Below, piece after piece: positions 23,119 to 30,852 of a stretch of DNA of 30,852 nucleotides. The notes under the pieces are model-generated. The model was not told where the DNA came from, made no database searches, and worked only from the letters and a program-made list of their open reading frames with translations. The DNA comes from Oribacterium sp. Lineage in GTDB: Bacteria; Bacillota_A; Clostridia; Lachnospirales; Lachnospiraceae. Numbering within the stretch: position 1 is the first letter of the stretch; each line of letters begins with the position of its first letter. Made by a program: the position numbers and the translations under genes. The DNA is taken from positions 1 through 30,852 of the forward strand of contig JAGAXP010000180.1 in assembly GCA_017940955.1 (NCBI GenBank). Direction: 5' to 3'.

Positions 23119-25758
23119 ATGAAGGAACTTGCTAAACAGTACAATCCGGAAGAGGTTGAGGATCGCATTTATGAAATGTGGATGAAAGGTAATTATTTTC
23201 ATGCAGAGGTAAATGCCAATAAAAAGCCATTTACCATCATGATGCCTCCTCCAAACGTAACCGGACAGTTACATATGGGACATGCTCTCGACAATACATT
23301 ACAGGATTCAATTATCCGTTTTAAGAGAATGCAGGGTTACGAGGCTCTCTGGCAGCCGGGATGTGACCATGCAGCCATTGCTACAGAGGTTAAGGTTACC
23401 AATAAGCTTAAGGAGCAGGGCATCGACAAGCATGAACTCGGACGTGAGGGATTCCTTAAGGAGGCCTGGAAGTGGAAGGAAGAATATGAGTCAAGAATCG
23501 TTGACCAGCTCCACAAAATGGGTTCCTCTGCTGACTGGGACAGACTCCGTTTCACCATGGATGAGGGCTGTTCAAAGGCTGTTGAGACAACCTTTATAAA
23601 GCTTTACAAGAAGGGCTATATCTATAAGGGCTCACGTATCATTAACTGGTGCCCTGTTTGCCATACATCACTTTCCGATGCTGAGGTTATCCATGAGGAG
23701 CAGGAAGGACATTTCTGGCATATCAATTACCCTATCGCAGGACAGGAAGGCAGATTTATCGAAATCGCCACAACAAGACCTGAGACCATGCTTGGTGATA
23801 CAGCGGTTGCCGTTAACCCTGAGGATCCGAGATATAAGGATCTCATCGGAAAGAATGTCAAGCTTCCTCTTACAGACAGAGAAATCCCTATCGTAGGAGA
23901 TGAGCATGCCGATATGGAGGTGGGTACTGGTGCTGTTAAGATCACTCCTGCACATGACCCTAACGACTTCGAGGTAGGAAAGAGACATAACCTTCCTGAG
24001 CTTAACATCATGAATGATGATGCTACCATCAACTGCCCGGGTTCAAAGTACCACGGTATGGATCGTTACGAAGCCCGTAAGCTCATCGTGGAGGATCTCA
24101 AGGAGCTCGGTCTTCTGGTTAAGATCATGCCTACAAAGCACAATGTCGGCACCCACGACCGTTGCGGCACAACCGTTGAGCCTATGATCAAGCCTCAGTG
24201 GTTTGTAAAGATGGCTGAGATGGCTAAGCCTGCAATAAAGGCTATAGAGACAGGGGATCTTCAGTTTGTTCCCGAGAACTACTCAAAGACATATCTTCAC
24301 TGGCTTGAGAATATCAAGGACTGGTGTATCTCAAGACAGCTTTGGTGGGGACACAGAATTCCTGCATTTTACTGTGATGACTGCGGTGAAATGGTGGTTT
24401 CTCCTGAGGCTCCTTCAGTTTGTCCTAAGTGCGGAAAGACTCATTTTACACAGGATCCTGATACTCTTGATACCTGGTTCTCAAGTGCCCTCTGGCCTTT
24501 TGAGACATTAGGATGGCCCGAAGAGACACCTGAGTATAAATATTTCTATCCTACAAATGTACTTGTAACGGGTTACGATATCATTTTCTTCTGGGTTGTA
24601 CGTATGGTATTCTCCGGAATCGAGCAGACCGGAAAGGTTCCTTTCGGAAAGGTACTTATCCATGGTCTCGTAAGAGATGATCAGGGACGCAAGATGAGTA
24701 AGTCCCTTGGAAACGGTATCGATCCTCTTGAGGTTATCAGGACTTACGGTGCAGATGCCCTTCGTATGACACTTCTTACTGGAAATGCTCCCGGAAATGA
24801 CATGCGTTTCTACTGGTCAAGAGTAGAGGCATCACGTAACTTTATGAATAAGGTATGGAATGCTTCAAGATTTATCATGATGAATCTTGATAAGGCAGAT
24901 ATCCCTGAGAAGCAGCCGTCAAACCTCTCCATGGCTGACCGCTGGATACTCAGCAAGGTTAATAACCTGGTTACCGATGTTACACGTAATATGGAGGCAT
25001 TTGACCTTGGTATCGCTCTTGATAAGGTTCAGAACTTCATTTGGGAAGAGTTCTGTGACTGGTATATCGAGATGGTTAAGCCAAGACTCTGGAATGAGGA
25101 GGATGAGACAAAGGGTGCAGCTCTCTGGACTCTTAAGCATGTTCTCATTACATCTCTTAAGCTTCTTCATCCATTCTGTCCGTTCATTACAGAGGAGATT
25201 TACGATACACTTGCTGACAGTTCATCACCTCTTATGAGACAGGATTGGCCATCTTATGATAAGGCACTTGATTTTTCAGAGGATGAAGCTGAGATCGAGG
25301 CTATAAAGGAAGCTGTACGTGCTATCAGAAATATCCGTACAGAGATGAATGTTGCTCCTTCCAGAAAGGCTCAGAACTATGTTGTTACAACTAACGACAG
25401 AGTAAGAAAGACTTTTGAGCACAGTAAGGTGTTCTTTGCTACTCTTGCTTATGCTTCTGAGGTATTTATACAGGAGGATAAGAACGGTATCGCTGATGAT
25501 GCGGTTTCTGTAGCTATTCCTGATGCGGTTATCTACATTCCGTTTGCGGATCTTGTGGATATCGAGAAGGAGAAGGAGAGACTTCTCAAGGAGAAGGCTA
25601 AGTGGGAGGCTGAGATCAAGCGTTCCGAGGGCATGCTCAATAATGAGCGGTTCATCTCCAAGGCGCCTGAGGCTAAGGTTCAGGAGGAGAGAGATAAGCT
25701 CGAGAAGAATAAGCAGATGCTCAAGCAGGTTACTGACCGCTTGGAGGCACTTCACTAA
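23119..25758 (+). CDS. valS: Valyl-tRNA synthetase
   Basis: This class I synthetase charges tRNA-Val and edits mischarged threonine. The 879-residue length is normal. Visible are [17 protein letters not shown] with the HIGH box as HMGH (52-55), the editing domain with [17 protein letters not shown], the zinc-like CDDCGEMVV / CPKCGKTH insertion, the KMSKS loop (525-529) in [11 protein letters not shown], the anticodon-binding domain with [17 protein letters not shown], and a C-terminal coiled coil rich in Lys and Glu. An AAAGG site precedes the start. No T-box leader is present in the 23-bp gap, which is unusual for a Firmicute valS and implies control from upstream. Confidence 0.97.
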   Translation: MKELAKQYNPEEVEDRIYEMWMKGNYFHAEVNANKKPFTIMMPPPNVTGQLHMGHALDNTLQDSIIRFKRMQGYEALWQPGCDHAAIATEVKVTNKLKEQGIDKHELGREGFLKEAWKWKEEYESRIVDQLHKMGSSADWDRLRFTMDEGCSKAVETTFIKLYKKGYIYKGSRIINWCPVCHTSLSDAEVIHEEQEGHFWHINYPIAGQEGRFIEIATTRPETMLGDTAVAVNPEDPRYKDLIGKNVKLPLTDREIPIVGDEHADMEVGTGAVKITPAHDPNDFEVGKRHNLPELNIMNDDATINCPGSKYHGMDRYEARKLIVEDLKELGLLVKIMPTKHNVGTHDRCGTTVEPMIKPQWFVKMAEMAKPAIKAIETGDLQFVPENYSKTYLHWLENIKDWCISRQLWWGHRIPAFYCDDCGEMVVSPEAPSVCPKCGKTHFTQDPDTLDTWFSSALWPFETLGWPEETPEYKYFYPTNVLVTGYDIIFFWVVRMVFSGIEQTGKVPFGKVLIHGLVRDDQGRKMSKSLGNGIDPLEVIRTYGADALRMTLLTGNAPGNDMRFYWSRVEASRNFMNKVWNASRFIMMNLDKADIPEKQPSNLSMADRWILSKVNNLVTDVTRNMEAFDLGIALDKVQNFIWEEFCDWYIEMVKPRLWNEEDETKGAALWTLKHVLITSLKLLHPFCPFITEEIYDTLADSSSPLMRQDWPSYDKALDFSEDEAEIEAIKEAVRAIRNIRTEMNVAPSRKAQNYVVTTNDRVRKTFEHSKVFFATLAYASEVFIQEDKNGIADDAVSVAIPDAVIYIPFADLVDIEKEKERLLKEKAKWEAEIKRSEGMLNNERFISKAPEAKVQEERDKLEKNKQMLKQVTDRLEALH

Positions 25759-25766
25759 TAAACGGT

Positions 25767-26246
25767 ATGAAGATATCACTAATTACGGTTGGAAAAATTA
25801 AAGAGAAGTACCTCAAAGACGCTATTGGGGAGTATTCAAAAAGGCTTTCGGCTTATTGTGATATCAATATTATCGAGTTGCAGGACGAGAAGACGCCGGA
25901 CAGGGCGCCGGCGGCGGTGGAGGAGAAGATTAAGGAGACTGAAGGGAGTCGGATTCTTCAGAAGATTGGGGACAGGGCTTATGTGATTGCGCTGGCCATC
26001 AATGGAGATATGCTTAGTTCTGAGGAACTGGCGGAGAAGATGTCGGATCTTATGGTCAGGGGGAACTCGGATATCGTGTTTGTTATCGGAGGATCTTTGG
26101 GGCTTTCACCGGAGGTTCTCAAGAGAGCGAATTATAAGCTTAGTTTCAGCAGGATGACTTTTCCGCACCAGTTAATGAGGGTGATTCTTCTGGAACAGGT
26201 TTACAGGGCATTTAAGATAAACAATAATGAACCGTATCATAAATGA
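25767..26246 (+). CDS. rlmH: 23S rRNA pseudouridine-1915 N3-methyltransferase
   Basis: RlmH is a SPOUT-class methyltransferase that methylates pseudouridine 1915 in helix 69 of 23S rRNA on assembled 70S ribosomes, using S-adenosylmethionine. The 159-residue length is exact for the family. Seen are [20 protein letters not shown] at the start, the SAM-binding knot motif [14 protein letters not shown], and the C-terminal [27 protein letters not shown] with N-PYHK at the end. It begins 8 bp after valS with a weak local ribosome binding site, so translation is probably coupled. The middle (about 25880-26100) is markedly richer in G than its neighbours. Confidence 0.97.
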   Translation: MKISLITVGKIKEKYLKDAIGEYSKRLSAYCDINIIELQDEKTPDRAPAAVEEKIKETEGSRILQKIGDRAYVIALAINGDMLSSEELAEKMSDLMVRGNSDIVFVIGGSLGLSPEVLKRANYKLSFSRMTFPHQLMRVILLEQVYRAFKINNNEPYHK

Positions 26247-26329
26247 TGAGCTTATGATAAATCCCTTGAGGTACATCTATGGAACTGTGGTGATAAATCT
26301 CTTGTTCTGAATATCAGATGTGATCATTA

Positions 26330-26362
26330 AAAAGGCTTCGGATTTTTTATCCGAAGCCTTTT
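26330..26362 (+). terminator. Bidirectional intrinsic terminator between rlmH and the CarD-like gene
   Basis: A perfect 14-bp stem (26330-26343 with 26349-26362) surrounds a T5 loop, with A-run and T-run ends. It ends the DUF5717-rlmH transcript and can also stop the opposing CarD transcript. Confidence 0.85.
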
Positions 26363-26451
26363 GTCTTATCTATATCTATACTAATATTTTTTATTTAATA
26401 TCCAAATATAATGCATTAGCTTTAAATCAGGACCCATCACCCTCATTATTC

Positions 26452-26961
26452 TTATACTACAGATTTATGTACGATTCCGGAAATATACCCGGGAACGTTG
26501 TCTTTTGGCATATCCAGTACGAGAGCTAGTTCATCATAAAGGATGCCTTCTGCCTGCTGCATATAGTGTGAATCTGTAAGTGTAAGTTTCTTGCCCTGGC
26601 TGATACGTTCCTCTTTGCGAACGTATAAAGTTTTGATGACCCTCATAAGCTCGTCCGGGTCGCAGCTGCGGATGCACTCTTTATAAGCATCTTCGCGCTG
26701 TTTGTTGTTTTTGATGTCAAGGATGCTTATGCCCGGAACGGTTTTTATGAAAGCTTTGGCTTCTTCCTTTGACATGATCTTTCTCATGTTGATCTTCTGA
26801 GCATCAACAGGAGCATAAACGGAACCTGATGGCTTATCATAGGGCTGCATCACATAATACTCTTTGTTCTTGGATACGCCATCCATGTTAAGCGTTGTTT
26901 TGTCGATGATTTTGTGTATGCCTTTACATCCGTAAACTACATAATCACCATTTTGAAACAT
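26452..26961 (-). CDS. CarD/CdnL-type RNA polymerase-binding transcription factor
   Basis: A 169-residue protein with an N-terminal RNA polymerase-interacting domain (about 1-65), recognised by FQNGDYVVYGCKGIHKI and YYVMQPYD, the Tudor-like fold shared with TRCF. A helical C-terminal domain (about 75-165) follows, as in CarD/CdnL proteins that bind the RNA polymerase beta subunit and stabilise open promoter complexes. The start at 26961 is set by an excellent AAAGGAGGT site; an upstream in-frame start at 27021 has none. It is transcribed alone, divergent from gtrA-yfhO. It could control growth-rate or stress genes, as CarD does elsewhere. Confidence 0.9.
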   Translation of the reverse strand: MFQNGDYVVYGCKGIHKIIDKTTLNMDGVSKNKEYYVMQPYDKPSGSVYAPVDAQKINMRKIMSKEEAKAFIKTVPGISILDIKNNKQREDAYKECIRSCDPDELMRVIKTLYVRKEERISQGKKLTLTDSHYMQQAEGILYDELALVLDMPKDNVPGYISGIVHKSVV

Positions 26962-27079
26962 AATACCTCCTTTAAAAAATATGGTCTGACTAGAAACAAG
27001 TTCTGATGGGAACTTAAACAATTACTTAAATCACAATAAAATTACGATTGACTTGTAAGAAAATAATCTGAATTTAATA

Positions 27080-27108
27080 TTGACAATCAAAGTAAGAATT
27101 CATATATT
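27080..27108 (+). promoter_or_regulatory. Strong sigma-A promoter upstream of gtrA
   Basis: TTGACA (27080-27085, perfect) and TATATT (27103-27108) are separated by 17 bp. The -35 box lies inside the left unit of the inverted-repeat pair, so a protein bound there would block it. Confidence 0.6.
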
Positions 27109-27182
27109 ATATATTTTACATTTTTTGCCAAAACTTTCAAAGTCAATATTGCACAATTAAGATTTAAAATTTCACCCTTTTC

Positions 27183-27211
27183 TTGATATGAATTGAGCTC
27201 TGGGCTATACT
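27183..27211 (+). promoter_or_regulatory. Second promoter upstream of gtrA
   Basis: TTGATA (27183-27188) and TATACT (27206-27211) are separated by 17 bp, giving a leader of about 115 nt before gtrA. Confidence 0.6.
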
Positions 27212-27334
27212 TTAGCGAGGTTGTATATATCAAAATTACGTAATATGCTAAAACCGGAACAAGGTTTGGACCTCATATAAGAGCCCGAAATTGAGTGTGT
27301 TTTGATTAAAAAAACAACTTATCGGAGAGAATTT

Positions 27335-27760
27335 ATGGATAAATTAAAAGAGTTATACTTTAAATATAAAGGGATAGTTAACTATCTGATAGTAGGTGGA
27401 TTAACAACCGTTGTAAGCCTTAGTGTATATTTCATCTGTGTTTCCACCTTCTGTGATCCGACTTCACCGCTTCAGCTTCAGATAGCTAATGTTATTTCAT
27501 GGATTGCGGCAGTAACATTTGCCTTCTTCACCAACAGAAAGTATGTTTTTGAAAGTAAAAGCGACAACATCTTTGGCGAAGCCGGAAAATTCTATATTTC
27601 CAGGCTCAGTACTTTGGGGATAGATATGCTCATAATGTTTATCACGGTAACTGTTCTTGGTATGAATGATAAAATTGCCAAGCTTATCGTTCAGGTGGTG
27701 GTTACCATTACAAACTATATTTTCAGTAAATATCTGGTGTTTAATAAGAATAATCAGTAG
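27335..27760 (+). CDS. GtrA family membrane protein
   Basis: A 141-residue protein with four hydrophobic segments (about residues 15-35, 45-62, 80-100, 108-128) and the GtrA signatures YLIVGGLTTVVSL near the N-terminus and FFTNRKYVF at 65-73, ending NYIFSKYLVF. GtrA proteins are thought to flip undecaprenyl-phosphate-linked sugars across the membrane for glycosylation of wall polymers or O-antigen. The start at 27335 follows a GGAG site; an in-frame TTG at 27302 is disfavoured. The neighbour yfhO fits a three-part glycosylation system, with the glycosyltransferase missing from the window. Confidence 0.88.
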   Translation: MDKLKELYFKYKGIVNYLIVGGLTTVVSLSVYFICVSTFCDPTSPLQLQIANVISWIAAVTFAFFTNRKYVFESKSDNIFGEAGKFYISRLSTLGIDMLIMFITVTVLGMNDKIAKLIVQVVVTITNYIFSKYLVFNKNNQ

Positions 27761-27891
27761 AATCGAGGTTCGGACATCCGGATATCTGATCACAAGACCA
27801 AACCGGCTTTAATAGATGAATTGATTAAGTTTACATATGAGTATCATCTATCAGAGCATAAACATCATAGCTAATAAATGAGGTTTTATAT

Positions 27892-30612
27892 ATGAGTTTA
27901 CGATATTTCAAGAATAAAAGAGCCTATGTTATGGCGTTTATATTCCCGGTCATAGCAATGCTACTCATTTTCTTCTTCAGAGGAATCTATCCTTTTGGTG
28001 ATGAGACATTCCTTCGTACGGATATGTATCATCAGTATGCTCCGTTTTCATCTGAGTTTAATTATAAGCTTCAGCACGGTGGCTCCCTTCTGTACACCTG
28101 GGACGTGGGACTGGGCATCAATTTCACTGCTCTTTATGCGTATTATCTGGCCAGCCCTCTTAACTGGCTTATGGCTCTTTGCCCCAAGGGACTGATTCTT
28201 GAGTTCATGACTTACATGATCGTACTTAAGATAGGTCTTTGCGGTGTCACCATGTGCTATTATTTGAGACACCATTTTATAAATGATGACCTTGGGTCCG
28301 CCTTCTTCGCAGTCTGCTATGCATTATCCGGCTACATTTCAGCCTACAGCTGGAACTGGATGTGGCTTGACTGCATTGTCCTTTTTCCGCTTATAATGCT
28401 TGGCCTTGAAAGACTGGTAAAAGGAATGAGCGGAATGCTGTATGTTCTGACATTGGGCTTCAGCATCCTTTCAAACTACTACATTTCCATAATGATCTGC
28501 ATCTTTATGGTCATTTACTTTATAAGTCTTAACCTCCTGGAAGGTCTGGACAGCTTTGAGACATTTATCGTAAGGAGCATAAGATTCGGTATCTATTCAA
28601 TGATAGCCGGAGGACTTGCGGCAGTCACCCTTATTCCTGAAATATTTGCTCTCCAGCTTACCGCCTCGGGAGATTTCAGCTTTCCGAAAACCGCACAGCA
28701 GTATTTCACCATCATAGACATGTTTGTGAGACAGATGCCGCTGGTTGAGACTGAGCAGGGACTTGATCATTGGCCCAATGTCTATGCCGGTTCCATGGTG
28801 TTCATGATGCTGCCGCTTTACTTCATGAATGGTGCCATAAGAGTAAAGGATAAAGTTATAAACGGAATCCTCCTTTTATTCTTTTTCCTTAGCTTCAGCA
28901 TAAATATACTTAATTTTATCTGGCACGGGTTCCATTTTCCGAACTCGCTGCCCTGCAGACAGAGCTTCATATACATTTTCATAATCCTTTATATGTGCTA
29001 TGAGGCTTACATCAAGAGACATAATACTGGAATCAGGCAAATCGGCGTGGCCTTTTTCACGGCAGCTGCATTCATCCTGCTTGCCCAGAAGCTGGTAACC
29101 GATGATGCCTTAAAGTGGTACACCTTCTATGTAGCGCTGCTTTTTGTGCTCATTTACTTTGGCTTCCTCTATGCAGATGTATTTAAAAAGTTCGATCATG
29201 ATATAGGGGTTATACTTCTCACCTTTGTATTGTTCATGGAGCTTACCATCAATATGGCCGTAACCTCTGTGCCGACAACTTCAAGGGAATCCTATACAGC
29301 AGACAATCAGGATGTAATAAAGCTGGTTTCCGAAATAAAAGAAAAGGACAACAGCTTTTACCGCTTTGAGAAGATGACGAGAAAGAGCAAGGATGACGGC
29401 GCCTGGATGAACTTCAGAAGCGTTTCAATGTTTTCATCCACAGCCTACTCAGCCTGCTCGGATTTCTTCAAGTCCATGGGTATGGAGGCATCCACCAACG
29501 CCTACTCCATAACAGGCTCGACTCCGCTTATGAATATGCTGTTCGCCGTAAAATACAGTATTTATTCACAGAGAGTAGATAAACCCGAAGAACAGTCCCT
29601 TAAGCTGTTGGACGACTCAGGAAACACCTACATGTATGAGAATGCCTATGCATTACCGCTTGGATACATGCTTTCCGAGAAAGAACTGTCATCCTGGTAC
29701 ACAGACATGGGGACGCCGGCATTAAACCAGAACAGCCTGTGTGATGCCATGGAAACAAACCTCGTATTGAAAAGCGTTCTCGGAGAGCAGAACGGAAAAC
29801 AATACAGCTTTACAGCAGGCGTACCCGGCGATTACTATGCCTACGTCACCGACTCTTCAATAAAAGGAGTTAATGTTGACTACGGTTACAGATCCAAAAA
29901 AGTAAACAACTTAAACAGAGGTTACTTTATAGAGATAGGCTTCCTCAACATGGGAGATTCGGTAACCCTTAAAAATGAGACCAATGATAAAGCATTGACA
30001 CTGGACATCTTCCGATTTGACTATGAAGCCCTGAAGGAAGTCTACGACAAGCTTAACGACGAAGGCTGGAAGCTAACAACCATAGAAGACACCTATCTTT
30101 CCGGAGAAATCACTGCAAACCGGGACGGCATAATGATGACTTCGATTCCATACGACGAAGGCTGGAGCATTTTAGTTGACGGAGAAAAGCAGGAACTCAC
30201 AAAGGTAAAAGACACCTTCATAGGCGTAAAACTCCGTGAAGGCACCCATAAAGTGGAAATGAAATACTTCCCCCGCGGTCTGAAAGAAGGCGCCGTCATC
30301 TCCGCCCTCAGCATCCTCGCACTGATCCTCATAGCCTTCTTCACTAAAAAATTCGGCTGCCTGGAACACATCCTTCCCGATACCCTCGAAGAAGATGAAG
30401 ACGAAGAAGCCGACGAGTATGAAGAGGACACAGTTGCCGACGATACCGATGACGAAATCAAAGCTAAAGATGAGGTAGAAGAGATTCTCGAAGAAACTCT
30501 TGTTGAACTTGAGCAAGTCGAGAAATCCGATCACGAATCCGACAGTTGCGTCCCTCCTCAGAATATCGAAAACCAAGATATCATAGACGAAACAACAGAA
30601 GTTAATCAGTAG
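27892..30612 (+). CDS. YfhO family membrane protein, probable GT-C-like glycosyltransferase
   Basis: A 906-residue multi-pass membrane protein. About a dozen hydrophobic segments fill residues 10-445. The first outer loop carries the family pattern with FGDETFLRTDMYHQYAPF and GGSLLYTWDVGLG, resembling the catalytic loops of GT-C enzymes. Residues about 450-800 form an outer soluble domain, followed by one more membrane segment (about 803-822). The last 75 or so residues are a very acidic cytosolic tail. In Bacillus subtilis, YfhO works with CsbB in glycosylating lipoteichoic acid; a comparable role with the adjacent GtrA is inferred. Start supported by a GAGG site. The last 50 bases are inside the inverted repeat at the window end. 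Confidence 0.88.
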   Translation: MSLRYFKNKRAYVMAFIFPVIAMLLIFFFRGIYPFGDETFLRTDMYHQYAPFSSEFNYKLQHGGSLLYTWDVGLGINFTALYAYYLASPLNWLMALCPKGLILEFMTYMIVLKIGLCGVTMCYYLRHHFINDDLGSAFFAVCYALSGYISAYSWNWMWLDCIVLFPLIMLGLERLVKGMSGMLYVLTLGFSILSNYYISIMICIFMVIYFISLNLLEGLDSFETFIVRSIRFGIYSMIAGGLAAVTLIPEIFALQLTASGDFSFPKTAQQYFTIIDMFVRQMPLVETEQGLDHWPNVYAGSMVFMMLPLYFMNGAIRVKDKVINGILLLFFFLSFSINILNFIWHGFHFPNSLPCRQSFIYIFIILYMCYEAYIKRHNTGIRQIGVAFFTAAAFILLAQKLVTDDALKWYTFYVALLFVLIYFGFLYADVFKKFDHDIGVILLTFVLFMELTINMAVTSVPTTSRESYTADNQDVIKLVSEIKEKDNSFYRFEKMTRKSKDDGAWMNFRSVSMFSSTAYSACSDFFKSMGMEASTNAYSITGSTPLMNMLFAVKYSIYSQRVDKPEEQSLKLLDDSGNTYMYENAYALPLGYMLSEKELSSWYTDMGTPALNQNSLCDAMETNLVLKSVLGEQNGKQYSFTAGVPGDYYAYVTDSSIKGVNVDYGYRSKKVNNLNRGYFIEIGFLNMGDSVTLKNETNDKALTLDIFRFDYEALKEVYDKLNDEGWKLTTIEDTYLSGEITANRDGIMMTSIPYDEGWSILVDGEKQELTKVKDTFIGVKLREGTHKVEMKYFPRGLKEGAVISALSILALILIAFFTKKFGCLEHILPDTLEEDEDEEADEYEEDTVADDTDDEIKAKDEVEEILEETLVELEQVEKSDHESDSCVPPQNIENQDIIDETTEVNQ

Positions 30613-30852
30613 ATATATAGAACATGCAGGAAAATGGAAGGGATGTGTGGCTAGGCTTGCGGATTGAAAGAACAGCTGGTGCATTCATGTACGCCCCATA
30701 TGCACTGACGTGCATCTGGTTCGTACATGAATGCACCAGCTGTTCTTTCAATCCGCAAGCCTAGCCACACATCCCTTCCATTTTCCTGCATGTTCTATAT
30801 ATCTACTGATTAACTTCTGTTGTTTCGTCTATGATATCTTGGTTTTCGATAT
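30563..30852. repeat. Perfect 131-bp-armed inverted repeat at the window end
   Basis: Arm 30563-30693 and arm 30722-30852 are exact reverse complements about a centre at 30707/30708. The centre itself forms a smaller hairpin ATGCAC-TGAC-GTGCAT (30700-30715). The left arm includes the last 50 bases of yfhO, and the right arm stops exactly at the end of the window. The inner part may be a real intergenic hairpin related to the 220-bp family. The extension into coding sequence and the exact stop suggest an assembly or amplification fold-back. Confidence 0.9.

Larger units (their letters stand above)
26962..27334. other. AT-rich divergent regulatory region between the CarD-like gene and gtrA
   Basis: This 373-bp stretch has no gene. 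It holds two plus-strand promoters (27080-27108 and 27183-27211), an 18-bp imperfect inverted repeat pair (27076-27093 and 27133-27150), and a small AAACC / GGTTT hairpin in the gtrA leader near 27252-27268. No clear minus-strand promoter for the CarD-like gene was found. Confidence 0.6.

Noticed and set aside
30563..30852. A hairpin telomere of a linear replicon
   Set aside because: The neighbouring genes are ordinary chromosomal genes of a group with circular chromosomes. The arm copying coding sequence up to the last base fits an assembly fold-back better.
1..30852. CRISPR array, tRNA, rRNA or prophage genes
   Set aside because: No regularly spaced direct repeats, no cloverleaf with a conserved T-loop, no rRNA-like sequence and no phage gene products were recognised.

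Overview
The window looks like a chromosomal contig from a low-GC Firmicute of the family Lachnospiraceae, most likely near Butyrivibrio or Pseudobutyrivibrio. This rests on gene content: a DUF5717-DUF5716-TPR cluster, DUF4364, a CarD-type RNA polymerase-binding protein, a serC-serA-DUF1015 block and a class Ic (MocR-fold) aspartate aminotransferase. It also rests on the AT-rich sigma-A promoters and strong AGGAGG-type ribosome binding sites. The genus is an inference. There are no rRNA or tRNA genes, CRISPR arrays, phage genes or transposase genes.

Layout. 1-529: non-coding, with inverted repeats and a clear promoter. 530-3512: an RpiR-type regulator (+) converging on uvrB (-). 3791-9010: leuB, then serC-serA, then a DUF1015 gene (serine and branched-chain amino acid synthesis). 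9416-11608: ftsH. 11719-15817: a small HTH gene (-) divergent from a same-strand run of a membrane-anchored metallophosphoesterase, scpA, scpB, dut and a TPR lipoprotein. 16176-17522: aspartate aminotransferase, converging on a DUF4364 gene (-). 18322-26246: a same-strand run of DUF5717, an Hsp70-like DUF5716 protein, a TPR protein, valS and rlmH. 26452-26961: a CarD-like regulator (-). 27335-30612: gtrA and yfhO, two membrane proteins of a cell-envelope glycosylation route.

The most unusual content lies between genes. Two families of long inverted repeats sit just downstream of gene 3' ends. Family 1 has two full copies of about 220 bp (9052-9274 and 15827-16046), a short derivative (1437-1516), and possibly the core of the hairpin at the contig end. 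All are in the same orientation, and the arms of the full copies differ between copies while pairing is kept. Family 2 consists of two perfect palindromes of 50 and 56 bp (7545-7594 and 17567-17622), each directly after an intrinsic terminator, again with symmetric differences between copies. Either these are structured 3'-UTR/DNA elements under selection, or their arms are kept identical by template switching.

The other candidate for an undescribed system is the DUF5717-DUF5716-TPR trio. It pairs an actin/Hsp70-fold protein with degenerate nucleotide-binding loops with two helical-repeat partners. The last 290 bp form a perfect 131-bp-armed inverted repeat that copies the end of yfhO backwards and stops exactly at the window end. 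The outer part of this is probably an assembly or amplification fold-back.
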